From Deltaproteobacteria bacterium (lineage in GTDB: Bacteria > Myxococcota_A > Polyangia > Polyangiales > Ga0077539), in contig JACRDB010000137.1 of assembly GCA_016218725.1 (NCBI GenBank), positions 24,735 to 88,734 on the forward strand: a stretch of DNA of 64,000 nt, in the 5' to 3' direction. Below are positions 7,838 to 15,745 of this stretch, one piece after another. Every line of letters starts with the position of its first letter. The first letter of the stretch is position 1. The notes under the pieces are model-generated. The model saw only the letters and a list, made by a program, of their open reading frames with translations, was not told the origin of the DNA and ran no database searches. A program made the translations under genes and the position numbers.

Positions 7838-9337
7838 TCACCCCGCGCGCACGGTGGTCTGCACCCGCGAGGCGGCGGCCAGGAGGTCCTGGGCGGTGAG
7901 CGCCCCGAGCTCGGCGTCCGTGGCCTGGGCGAGGCGCCCCACCACCCGCGTGGCCTGGCGCTCCAGCGTGCGCTCGAAGAGGTTTCGCACGAAGCGCGCG
8001 TTGCCAAAGGCCGGGTCCCGCCGGGCGTAGGAGTCCTCGAAGAGGCTCCGGAACTCCCCCTCGGCGTCCCGGTCCATGGTGTAGCCGTGCTCGTCGCAGA
8101 AGCGCCGCAGGATCTGCAGGAGCTCCCCGGGCTTGAAGTGCGGGAAATAAAAGCTCCGCCCGAAGCGCGAGCGCACCCCGGGGTTGCTCTGGAGGAACCG
8201 ATCCATCTCGCGGGTGTAGCCCGCGATCACCACCGAGAGCCGCGAGCGGTGGTCCTCCATGCGCTTGAGGAGCGTCTGCAGCGCCTCCACGCCGTAGTCA
8301 TGGTTGGTGGGCTGCTCGGGCATCAGGGCGTAGGCCTCGTCCACGAAGAGCACGCCGTCCAGGGCGGCCCTCACCGCGTCGTCCACCTTGAGGGCCGTCT
8401 GGCCCAGGTAGGCGCCCACCAGGCCCGCCCGGTCCGTCTCGATCACGTGGCCCTTGGAGAGCACCCCCAGCGCGCGGAAGATCCGCCCCAGGAAGCGCGC
8501 CACGGTGGTCTTGCCCGTCCCCGGTGGCCCCGCGAGCACCATGTGCAGGCTCGTCCCGGCCACCTTCAGGCCCCGGCGCCTGCGCTCGTTCTGCACCTGG
8601 ATGAAATGCGCGAGCTGCAGGAGGTCCCGCTTGATGTCCTCCAGGCCCACCAGCGCGTGGAGCTCCTCCAGCACCCGCTCGAAGCTGTCCTCCGCGGGGG
8701 CGGTGTGCTCCGTGTAGATCGCCGCGGTGTCCTTCTCGGGCCGCGCGCCCGCCGCCGCCCCGTCCGGCGCGGACACCAACAGGCTGTGGGCCCGCAGGCG
8801 TACCCGGTCGTGCACGATGAACCCCAGCGCCGTGCCCGTGTGCTTCGCCAGGCGCTCGACCTCGAAGGTCGCCACCACCTGGCGGTTCACCAGGAACTCC
8901 ACGCTGCCCCCCCGGCGGTGCACCTCCAGGAGGTTCATGGCGTTGGCCTTGCGCACCCTCGGCACGCGCGTCCAGTCCACCAATGGCCGGTGCACCCCGT
9001 CCTCCCGGCGCGAGATGCGGTACGACCCGTCCCCCCGCACCAGGAACTCCGAGAAGTTGTTCACGTCCCGCACCGCCCACACGATCCCGTAGGCCCCCTC
9101 GGGGACCCCGCTCACCCGCTCCAGGAGCGCGTGGAGGCGGAACTCGGGCTGCTCCAGGAAGGCGTTCTGGATCCAGCAGGCCCAGAACTCCTGGCCGTCC
9201 CGGCGGTGGTCAAAGGTGTACGAGCCCTCCTCCACGCCCGCCACGCAGTCCTCGGCGCGGTGCGTGTACCAGTGGTTGCGGTTGTCCGCGAAATGCTCTT
9301 CCAACAACAGCACGGAGCCTGAGTATGGGAGCGCCAC
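7838..9337 (-). CDS. CbbX/SpoVK-type AAA+ ATPase with N-terminal beta-sandwich-like domain
   Basis: 499 residues. The C-terminal half is an AAA+ module of the CbbX/SpoVK family: ELHALVGLEDIKRDL, Walker A LAGPPGTGKTTVARFLG, Walker B GVLFVDEAYAL, sensor region SVVIAGYTREMDRFL and the arginine-bearing NPGVRSRFGRSFYFP. The N-terminal 190 residues (LLEEHFADNRNHWYT ... FSEFLVRGDGSYRISR ... NLLEVHRRGGSVEFLVNRQ) look like a concanavalin/LamG-like beta-sandwich fused to the ATPase. This family remodels target proteins (CbbX acts on Rubisco), but no Rubisco gene is near, so the client is unknown. Transcribed alone, divergently from the LeuA-like gene. Confidence 0.85.
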   Translation of the reverse strand: MALPYSGSVLLLEEHFADNRNHWYTHRAEDCVAGVEEGSYTFDHRRDGQEFWACWIQNAFLEQPEFRLHALLERVSGVPEGAYGIVWAVRDVNNFSEFLVRGDGSYRISRREDGVHRPLVDWTRVPRVRKANAMNLLEVHRRGGSVEFLVNRQVVATFEVERLAKHTGTALGFIVHDRVRLRAHSLLVSAPDGAAAGARPEKDTAAIYTEHTAPAEDSFERVLEELHALVGLEDIKRDLLQLAHFIQVQNERRRRGLKVAGTSLHMVLAGPPGTGKTTVARFLGRIFRALGVLSKGHVIETDRAGLVGAYLGQTALKVDDAVRAALDGVLFVDEAYALMPEQPTNHDYGVEALQTLLKRMEDHRSRLSVVIAGYTREMDRFLQSNPGVRSRFGRSFYFPHFKPGELLQILRRFCDEHGYTMDRDAEGEFRSLFEDSYARRDPAFGNARFVRNLFERTLERQATRVVGRLAQATDAELGALTAQDLLAAASRVQTTVRAG

Positions 9338-9409
9338 GCCCGCCCGTTGTCAAAGGTAACCCGCGCCCTTGACGCGGGGCCTCCGGGCGGTTCTCCTCCC
9401 GGGCACCCC

Positions 9410-10687
9410 ATGGACCAGGACCCCAAGGACTACATCTACGACTGGAACGAGGTCGATCGCAGGCACCCGCCCTTCGGCCGCGTGGAGCTCTTCGACGAGA
9501 CCCTGCGCGACGGCCTCCAGAACCCCAGCGTGCGGGACCCCCCCATCGAGGACAAGCTCGAGCTCCTCGGACTGATCGACAGCCTCGGGATCCACGCCGT
9601 GAACGTGGGCCTCCCGGGCTCCTCCCGGCGCGCCTTCGACGACTCCTTGAGGCTCTGCCAGGAGATCGTCGGGCGGCGCCTCCGGGTGCGCCCCGCCGCC
9701 GCCGGGCGCACGGTGGTCTCGGACCTCCTCCCGATGGTCGAGGTCTCCCAGCGGGCCGGGGTCGCCGTGGAGGTCTATACCTTCATCGGCAGCTCGCCCA
9801 TCCGGCTCTACGCCGAGGGCTGGGACCTCCCCGCACTCCTCAAGCACAGCGCCGACGCCATCGATGTCGGCGTGAAGAACAACCTCCCGGTGTCCTACGT
9901 CACCGAGGACACCATCCGGTCGCGCCCGGAGGTGCTCTCGGCCCTCTTCAAGAACGCCGTGGACCACGGGGCCGGGAGGCTGTGCCTCTGCGACACCGTC
10001 GGCCACGCCACCCCGGACGGCGTGCGCAACCTCGTGCGCTTCACCAGGAGCCTCCTGGCCTCCTTCGGCGCCTCCCACGTCAAGCTGGACTTCCACAACC
10101 ACAACGACCGGGGCCTCGGCCTCGTCAACGCCCTGGTCGCCGTGGAGGAGGGCGTGGACCGCGTCCACGGCACCGCCCTCGGTATCGGCGAGCGCGTGGG
10201 CAACACCGCCATGGAGCTCCTGCTCCTGAACCTCAAGCTCGCCGGCGCCCTGGAGGGCCAGGACCTCACCGCGCTCCTGCGCTACTGCGAGACCGCCAGC
10301 CGCGCCGTGGGCCACAAGATCCCCAACAACTACCCCCTGTGCGGCGCCGACGCCTTCCGCACCTCCACCGGCGTCCACGCCGCGGCCATCGTAAAAGCCC
10401 ACGCCAAGGGCGACGCCTGGCTCGCCGACCGGATCTACTCCGGCGTCCCCGCGGGCATGTTCGGCCGCGCCCAGGAGATTGAAATCGGCCCCATGTCCGG
10501 AGCCTCCAACGTCCACGCGTGGCTGCGCGCCCACGGCCTCCAGGGCGACCAGGGCCTCGTCCAGGCCCTCCTCCAGCACGCCAAGGGCACCCCCCACGTG
10601 CTCTCCGAGCCCGAGGTCCTCGGCGCCATCGAGCGCTACCGGGCGGGGGTGGTCGCGGGGGGGGATGAAGGGGGGGGAGCCACGTAA
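9410..10687 (+). CDS. 2-isopropylmalate synthase-like DRE-TIM metallolyase
   Basis: 425 residues from ATG 9410. LFDETLRDGLQNPSV (residues 27-41) is the DRE-TIM signature with the metal-binding Asp, and DFHNHNDRGLG (His 229 and His 231) is the HxH metal site. GERVGNTAMELLL and the flap region follow. The family condenses acyl-CoAs with 2-oxo acids (isopropylmalate, homocitrate, citramalate synthases). The protein lacks the extra C-terminal allosteric domain of classical LeuA (usually above 500 residues), so the substrate is open. No leucine-pathway genes are adjacent. Its 3' end overlaps the convergent anti-sigma gene by 52 bases. Confidence 0.8.
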   Translation: MDQDPKDYIYDWNEVDRRHPPFGRVELFDETLRDGLQNPSVRDPPIEDKLELLGLIDSLGIHAVNVGLPGSSRRAFDDSLRLCQEIVGRRLRVRPAAAGRTVVSDLLPMVEVSQRAGVAVEVYTFIGSSPIRLYAEGWDLPALLKHSADAIDVGVKNNLPVSYVTEDTIRSRPEVLSALFKNAVDHGAGRLCLCDTVGHATPDGVRNLVRFTRSLLASFGASHVKLDFHNHNDRGLGLVNALVAVEEGVDRVHGTALGIGERVGNTAMELLLLNLKLAGALEGQDLTALLRYCETASRAVGHKIPNNYPLCGADAFRTSTGVHAAAIVKAHAKGDAWLADRIYSGVPAGMFGRAQEIEIGPMSGASNVHAWLRAHGLQGDQGLVQALLQHAKGTPHVLSEPEVLGAIERYRAGVVAGGDEGGGAT

Positions 10688-11061
10688 GGCGCTGTCGGTG
10701 GAGGTGTGCGCACCTGGATGCTGGTCATGGCGAAGTACGCCACCACCAGGGCGATGAGCAGGAGCGCGGCGAGGAGCTCCACCGGGAAGAGCCCCGCGGT
10801 GCGGCTCCAACGGTCGCGGTAGAAGCGCCCGCCGGAGCGCTTGTGGAGCTTGGTCTGCACGCCCTGGAGGAGGGGCGTGGGGGCCTTGGGGGCGCCCAGG
10901 GACCCGAGCCCGTCGAGCATGGCGCAGAAGTCTTTGTACTCCCGGGCCAGGGCGGGGTTCTTCTCCAGGGCGTCGCGCACCGCGTCGTGCTCGGCCTGGG
11001 GGAGCTCCCGGTCGTGGTAGGGGGAGAAGCGTTCTCGGAGCTCGTCGTCGGAGAGGGCCAT
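10636..11061 (-). CDS. Putative anti-sigma factor, membrane-anchored
   Basis: 141 residues directly downstream of an ECF sigma gene (13 bases apart), the usual arrangement for a cognate anti-sigma factor. The N-terminal 60 residues (ELRERFSPYHDRELPQAEHD, ALEKNPALAREYKDF) resemble the cytoplasmic anti-sigma domain, but the zinc-binding H-x3-C-x2-C is absent (only one Cys), so it would be a zinc-less version. A single membrane helix follows (LFPVELLAALLLIALVVAYF) and then a short Pro/Thr-rich periplasmic tail. The last 52 bases overlap the end of the LeuA-like gene on the other strand. Confidence 0.75.
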   Translation of the reverse strand: MALSDDELRERFSPYHDRELPQAEHDAVRDALEKNPALAREYKDFCAMLDGLGSLGAPKAPTPLLQGVQTKLHKRSGGRFYRDRWSRTAGLFPVELLAALLLIALVVAYFAMTSIQVRTPPPTAPYVAPPPSSPPATTPAR

Positions 11062-11074
11062 TGGGGGGGGTTAC

Positions 11075-11713
11075 CTACTCGGGGATCTTGTAGCCCGCGC
11101 GGCGCTCGATGGCCTCCCGGAGGGCCGCCCGGGCGCGGTGCAGGCGGCTCTTGACGGTGCCCTCGGGGAGCCCGGTGATCAGCATGATGTCTTCGTACGG
11201 GAGGCTCTCCAGCTCCCGGAGGATGAGCAGCGTGCGGTGCTCCTCGTCCAGGGAGGCGAGGGCCCGCTGGATCACCCCTTCGAGCTCGCTCCCCTCGGCG
11301 GACTCGTCCGGGCGGTCCGGGCGGCCGCCGGTGGCGCCCCCGTCGGCCACGGAGGCCTCGTGGGCGTCCTCGATGGCGTCGTGGGCGCGGGTGGCCCGGC
11401 GGTCGAGGTACTTCATACGGTTCTTGCAGTGGTTGACGGCCACCCGGTAGAGCCAGGTCCCGAGCCTGGAGTCCCCCCGGAAGGAGTCAATGGACCGGAA
11501 CACCGTGACAAAGACCTCCTGGGCCAGGTCCTGGGCGTCCGCCCGGTTGCCGAGCATCCGCAGGACCAGGGCGAAGACCTTCTGCTCGTAGGTGCGCACG
11601 AACACGTTGAACGCCGCTTCATCGCGGCGCTTCAGGCGCTCTACGAGGCGCAGCTCCGCCTCGGGGTCGAGGTTCACGAACAAAGCCTCCGCTGTCGCAG
11701 GGACCTCGGTCAC
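11075..11713 (-). CDS. ECF sigma factor (RpoE-like)
   Basis: 212 residues with region 2 (RTYEQKVFALVLRMLG, DAQDLAQEVFVTVFRSIDSF, LGTWLYRVAVNHCKNR) and region 4 (LASLDEEHRTLLILRELE, SYEDI-type segment LPYEDIMLITGLPEGTVKS, RLHRARAALREAI). The linker between regions 2 and 4 is long and rich in D, G and E. It should direct RNA polymerase to an envelope-stress or similar regulon and be held by the anti-sigma factor encoded just downstream. The target promoters cannot be inferred from this window. Confidence 0.93.
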   Translation of the reverse strand: MTEVPATAEALFVNLDPEAELRLVERLKRRDEAAFNVFVRTYEQKVFALVLRMLGNRADAQDLAQEVFVTVFRSIDSFRGDSRLGTWLYRVAVNHCKNRMKYLDRRATRAHDAIEDAHEASVADGGATGGRPDRPDESAEGSELEGVIQRALASLDEEHRTLLILRELESLPYEDIMLITGLPEGTVKSRLHRARAALREAIERRAGYKIPE

Positions 11714-11746
11714 ATACCCCTGGACAACACCCCGCGTCGAGAGTTT

Positions 11747-12637
11747 CTACACGCCGTTCGGGCGATAGAAGTATCGCAGGGACAGGAGCACCGTGGTCTG
11801 GGGCGCCGGGTCCAGGGCCTGGCGGAAGGAGAGCTCCACCCCGTAGGCCTGCTCCAGGTACCCGATCCCGCCGGAGAGGGCGTGGCTCATCCTCCCGTCG
11901 TCGTAGGCGTACCCGAGGCGCAGCGGCACACGGTTCATCAGGAGCTCCACGCCGCCGGAGAACCTCGGGCGGATCAGGTCCCAGGACCGCAGGTCCCAGA
12001 CCGCGTCCCCCACCAGCGAGAAGCTGTCCGAGAGGTGCAGCCCCACGCCCCCCCCGAAGGACAACGGCGCGAGGGACGTGCTCGGGTCGGTGATGTTCAG
12101 CGCCACCCCGCCCAGGGACAGGAACCGCGCCACCCGCACGGCCAGGCCCGCGTCCAGGGTGAAGCCCGAGTACGCCGTGCCCCGCTGGGTGTTGGTGGTC
12201 GCCGTGCCCGAGTGGTCCATCCAGCGCAGGGTCGCCCCCAGGCTCACCCCCTCGGTGAGGAGCGCCGAGAGGGCCAGGCGCAGGTCGTGGGAGCTGCGGT
12301 CCCCCTCGCCGATGGTGCTGAAGGTGTACCCGAAGCCCGCGGACACCACCCGGGTCGAGTCCGCCACGGCGCCCCCGAAGGACCACCGCCGCACCGTGGG
12401 GTCGAAGAGCACCGAGCTGTCCATGTGGTAGAGCCGCGCGAGGCTCAGCGCCGCGGGGTTGGCGTAGACCCCGGAGGTGCTCGCCGCCACGGCGTAGCCG
12501 CCCCCCCCGAGGGCCATGGTCCGGGGGGTGACCAGGTTCTCGTCCAGCCGCGTCGGGGTCTGCCCCAAAGCCCACCCGGGCAGGAGCCACAACCCCGCTG
12601 CCACCATCGGTCCCAGGGAGCGCATGCGCGTTCCCAT
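11747..12637 (-). CDS. Outer-membrane beta-barrel protein (PorV/FadL-like)
   Basis: Start ATG at 12637 with a strong GGAGGTG ribosome site 7 bases upstream. A signal peptide (LGPMVAAGLWLLPGWALG) is followed by TMALGGGGYAVAASTSGVYA and NPAALSLARL, the typical beginning of PorV/FadL-like barrels. Alternating amphipathic strands follow (DLRLALSALLTEGVSLGATL, SLGGVALNITDP, VPLRLGYAYDDGRM), and the protein ends LLSLRYFYRPNGV, close to the usual aromatic barrel end. 296 residues. It lies between the sigma gene and the DnaA-box cluster, reading away from dnaA. Cargo or substrate unknown. Confidence 0.75.
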   Translation of the reverse strand: MGTRMRSLGPMVAAGLWLLPGWALGQTPTRLDENLVTPRTMALGGGGYAVAASTSGVYANPAALSLARLYHMDSSVLFDPTVRRWSFGGAVADSTRVVSAGFGYTFSTIGEGDRSSHDLRLALSALLTEGVSLGATLRWMDHSGTATTNTQRGTAYSGFTLDAGLAVRVARFLSLGGVALNITDPSTSLAPLSFGGGVGLHLSDSFSLVGDAVWDLRSWDLIRPRFSGGVELLMNRVPLRLGYAYDDGRMSHALSGGIGYLEQAYGVELSFRQALDPAPQTTVLLSLRYFYRPNGV

Positions 12638-12690
12638 AGAACACCTCCGGCCCTTCGTCCATTTCGGGCACCGGTCCCTTTCCGTGAGGT

Positions 12691-12792
12691 TGTGGGCAAG
12701 TTGTTGAAAACTCGCCTCCGGGCGCCCCGTGACCGATGCTCCCGCTCCACAGGCCCGCTCCCCGGAGGGCCTGTGGAAAACCCTGTGGAGAA
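12691..12792. promoter_or_regulatory. DnaA-box-like cluster upstream of dnaA
   Basis: In the 169-base gap between the barrel gene and dnaA, TGTGGAAAA (12772-12780) and TGTGGAGAA (12784-12792) each match the reverse DnaA box TGTGGATAA at 8 of 9 bases and start 12 bases apart. TGTGGGCAA (12691-12699) matches at 7 of 9. The pair ends 14 bases before the chosen dnaA start, so it could serve dnaA autoregulation or form one half of a bipartite origin together with the sites beyond dnaA. Confidence 0.55.
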
Positions 12793-12806
12793 GGTGTCGA
12801 CGGCCC

Positions 12807-14312
12807 GTGAGCGACGACGCAAATGTCCTTTGGAATCGCCTGGTTGAGTCCCTCTCCGAGCGGCTCACAGCACCGATGGTGACGAAGCTCCTGCGCCCGC
12901 TGGAGCCCGTAGACGCCGCCGAGGGCCTGCTCCTCCTGCGGGCCCCCAGTGATTTCCTCCAGGTGTGGGTGTCCAAGAACTACCAGGCGGTGCTGGAGGA
13001 GCAGCTCGGGGTGCTCACCGGCCAGCCCTGGACCATCCGCTGGGCCCAGAGCCCCGAGGGCCCCAGGAAGCCCGCCCCGAGGGCCCCGACCCCCGGCAGG
13101 GCCCCCTCCCTCGGCGCCAACCCCGGCCCTGGCCCGGCGCCCCGGACGGCGCCCTCCACCGCGGCCCCGCGGACGGCGGCGCTGCCCAGGACCGCTCCCC
13201 CCCAGGCGGCCTCCACGGCGGCGCGGGAGGGCCTCTCCGTGGGGCTCTCGCCGAGGTATACCTTTGAGCAGTTCGTGCTGGGGCCCTCGAACGAGATGGC
13301 CCACGCGATGGCCCTGGCCATGGCCGACCGCACGGGGCGCAAGGTGAACGTGCTCTTCCTGTGCGGCAAGACCGGCCTAGGAAAGACCCACCTGTCCAAC
13401 GCCATCGGGCACCGGATCCTGGCCCAGAAATCCGACGCCCGGATCGTGTGCGTCTCCGCGGAGACCTTCACCAACGACTACGTCCAGGCCATCCAGCACA
13501 AGCGCATGGAGGAGTTCCGCGGGCGCTACCGCAGCGCCTGCGACGCCCTGCTCCTGGACGACGTGCAGTTCCTCGCTGGAAAAGAGGGCACCCAGGACGA
13601 ATTCTTCCACACCTTCAACCACCTGTACCAGCGGGACGCGCCCATCGTGCTGACCTCGGACGTGCTGCCGTCGCACCTGCAGGGCATGGCCGAGCGGCTC
13701 CTGTCGAGGTTCTCGCAGGGCATGGTGGCGGAGATCTCCCCGCCGGAGATGGAGACCCGGGTGGCCATCTTGAAGGCCAAGGCCGTCCGGGAGAACACCC
13801 GCATCGACGACGAAGCGGCCTTCGCCGTAGCCTCGGCGATGAACACCAACGTCCGGGAGCTGGAGGGCCTGCTCATGAAGCTGGCCATCAAGGCCACCCT
13901 GGCCGGAAAGGGTACCATTGACCTCGCCCTGGTGCGCGAGGCCCTGAAGATCGGCGCCAGGCCCACGGTGGTCACCGTGGAGGACATCCAGAAGGCCGTC
14001 TGCGAGCACTACCGCATCAAGCTCGGGCAGCTCACCGGCCGGGAGCGCCACCGGGAGGTGGCCCTCCCCCGGCAGGTGGCCATGTTCCTGGCCCGGGTGC
14101 ACCTCGGGACCTCGTTCCCCCAGCTCGGCGCCCGCTTCAACGGAAAAGACCACACCACGGTCATCTCCGCCGTCCGCCGGGTCGAGAAGCTCCTGGCCGA
14201 GTCCAGCGAGACCCGTGAGGTGATCGACAGCCTCTCCCTGAAACTTGGCTTCTCCCCCCCAAAGGACCGACAACCCCCCGAAGGTGTCCCCCAGAAGGCT
14301 GGAGGGGTATAA
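12807..14312 (+). CDS. dnaA: Chromosomal replication initiator protein DnaA
   Basis: 501 residues from GTG 12807; a longer frame reaches back to 12729 but would run over the DnaA boxes. Domain I begins NVLWNRLVESLSERL. Domain II is a Pro/Ala-rich linker of about 60 residues. The AAA+ core has Walker A GKTGLGKT (187-194) and Walker B LLLDDVQF (Asp 251-252), with LSRFSQGMVAEI and the NVRELEGLL segment. Domain IV holds the DNA-binding signature FNGKDHTTVISAVRRVE (Lys 447 to Thr 451). It binds DnaA boxes and opens the origin, and starts the dnaA-dnaN-recF-gyrB series. Confidence 0.98.
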   Translation: MSDDANVLWNRLVESLSERLTAPMVTKLLRPLEPVDAAEGLLLLRAPSDFLQVWVSKNYQAVLEEQLGVLTGQPWTIRWAQSPEGPRKPAPRAPTPGRAPSLGANPGPGPAPRTAPSTAAPRTAALPRTAPPQAASTAAREGLSVGLSPRYTFEQFVLGPSNEMAHAMALAMADRTGRKVNVLFLCGKTGLGKTHLSNAIGHRILAQKSDARIVCVSAETFTNDYVQAIQHKRMEEFRGRYRSACDALLLDDVQFLAGKEGTQDEFFHTFNHLYQRDAPIVLTSDVLPSHLQGMAERLLSRFSQGMVAEISPPEMETRVAILKAKAVRENTRIDDEAAFAVASAMNTNVRELEGLLMKLAIKATLAGKGTIDLALVREALKIGARPTVVTVEDIQKAVCEHYRIKLGQLTGRERHREVALPRQVAMFLARVHLGTSFPQLGARFNGKDHTTVISAVRRVEKLLAESSETREVIDSLSLKLGFSPPKDRQPPEGVPQKAGGV

Positions 14313-14370
14313 GGGTGGATGTAGGATATGGTGGCTGTGAGAACTTCATGGGTCCGGCTGGGGACCACCC

Positions 14371-14553
14371 TGTGGGCGGGGGCTGTGGACAGGGCTGTGG
14401 ACCGGGCTCGGGGCGGGCGATCCCCGGCGGATCCACCGCGGGAGCCCCAGCGCCGTCCCCAGGAAAAACACCAATGATTTCAAGGGCTTGGATGGATATC
14501 CACGGAATCCACAGGCTCTAGGACTACGACTGGATTTGTAAATAAAGCTCTAA
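14371..14553. other. Candidate replication origin (DnaA-box-like sites and AT-rich stretch)
   Basis: The 276-base dnaA-dnaN gap holds several DnaA-box-like sites: TGTGGACAG (14384-14392, 7 of 9), TGTGGACCG (14396-14404, 6 of 9, 12 bases on), ATATCCACG (14496-14504, 7 of 9) and the directly adjacent GAATCCACA (14505-14513, 7 of 9). An AT-rich stretch (14531-14553, GGATTTGTAAATAAAGCTC) follows and is rare in this GC-rich sequence, so it could be the unwinding element. A GA-rich run leads to dnaN. The gap between dnaA and dnaN is a common oriC position. Function is inferred from position and motifs. Confidence 0.55.
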
Positions 14554-14588
14554 GAGAAGAGAGAGCAGAGAGAGCGCGCGAGGTGGTC

Positions 14589-15734
14589 ATGGAGTTCGTC
14601 GTCAACAAGCGGGAGCTGGTCAAGGGTCTGGGCAGGGTGGCCGGGGTGGCGGACCGCAAGTCCGCGATGCCGATGCTGAGCAACGTGCTGATGGAGGCCG
14701 AGCCCATGAGCGGGGGCGTGCGGCTGTCGGCCACGGACCTGCTCCTGTCGGTGTCGAGCACGGTGCGGGCGGAGGTGCGCAAGGCGGGGAGCGTGGCGCT
14801 CTCGGCCCGGCACCTCTTCGACAGCGTGAAGGCCCTGCCCGAGGGCGAGGTCACGGTGAGCGTGGCGCAGAACTTCAGCACGCGGATCAAGGGGAGCAAG
14901 CGGCGCTTTGACTTGGTGGGCATGGCCGGGGAGGACTTCCCGCAGCTCCCGGACCCCGGGCGCACGCCCCTGTCGCAGGTGCCCGTGGACGACCTGGCGG
15001 AGCTCATCGCCATGACGAGCTTCTCCATGTCCACGGACGACACCCGGCCGCACCTGTCCGCGGCGCTCTTCGAGATGCAGCGGGACATCCTCCGGATCGT
15101 GACCACGGACGGGCACCGGCTCTCCAAGGCCGAGCGGGCGGTGCAGGGCCTCGGGGCCTCCGGGGCCAGCAAGCTCCTGATCCCCGCCAAGGGCATCCAC
15201 GAGCTCAAGCGCCTGCTCGACGACCTCCGGGCGGAGAAGACCGCCGGGGGCGGGGCGCCGCTCACCATCGGGGTGGGGGCGGCTTCCTCCCAGGGGCCGG
15301 TGTTCTTCGCCCGGGAGGGGGTGCTGCTCTCGTCCAAGCTGGTGGACTCGGCCTTCCCGTCCTACGAGCAGGTGATCCCGACGGGCACCGACCGCGTGGC
15401 GAGGCTCTCGCGGCTGACCCTCCTGGACTCGCTCCGGGCGGTGTCCACGGTGGCCTCGGACCGCTCCAGCGGGGTCAAGCTGGCCATGTCCAACAACCAG
15501 GTGGTGGTCTCCAGCGACAACCCGGACGTGGGCCACGCCCAGGACGAAATCGACGCGGAGCTCACCGGCAAGGAGCTCACCATCGGGTTCAACTCCAAGT
15601 ACCTGATCGATGTCCTGAGCGCCCTGACCACCAACGACGTGCAGCTCGAGCTCTCCGGCGAGCTCGACCCGGGCATGGTGCGCCCCGTGGAGCGCAACGA
15701 CTTCATCGGCGTGATCATGCCGATGCGTATCTAG
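14589..15734 (+). CDS. dnaN: DNA polymerase III beta subunit (sliding clamp)
   Basis: 381 residues from ATG 14589, with GAGGTGG just upstream; a GTG two codons earlier is possible. MEFVVNKRELVKGLGRVAGV and SAMPMLSNVLMEAE are the usual clamp N-terminus. ITTDGHR-type loop reads RIVTTDGHRLSKAE, the third domain has MSNNQVVVSSDNPDVGHAQD, and the protein ends FIGVIMPMRI, matching the conserved clamp C-terminus with its M-P-M-R motif. It forms the ring that tethers polymerase to DNA. Length is normal. recF follows after 11 bases. Confidence 0.98.
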   Translation: MEFVVNKRELVKGLGRVAGVADRKSAMPMLSNVLMEAEPMSGGVRLSATDLLLSVSSTVRAEVRKAGSVALSARHLFDSVKALPEGEVTVSVAQNFSTRIKGSKRRFDLVGMAGEDFPQLPDPGRTPLSQVPVDDLAELIAMTSFSMSTDDTRPHLSAALFEMQRDILRIVTTDGHRLSKAERAVQGLGASGASKLLIPAKGIHELKRLLDDLRAEKTAGGGAPLTIGVGAASSQGPVFFAREGVLLSSKLVDSAFPSYEQVIPTGTDRVARLSRLTLLDSLRAVSTVASDRSSGVKLAMSNNQVVVSSDNPDVGHAQDEIDAELTGKELTIGFNSKYLIDVLSALTTNDVQLELSGELDPGMVRPVERNDFIGVIMPMRI

Positions 15735-15745
15735 CAGGCTCCCCT

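Noticed and set aside
9347..9409. 21-residue N-terminal extension of the LeuA-like protein
   Set aside because: It would start at 9347, only 9 bases from the divergent AAA+ gene start, and is Pro/Gly-rich; the ATG at 9410 gives a normal family N-terminus.
12729..12806. Earlier dnaA start at GTG 12729
   Set aside because: The added 26 residues are Arg/Pro-rich, lie over the DnaA boxes, and do not resemble domain I, which begins shortly after the GTG at 12807.
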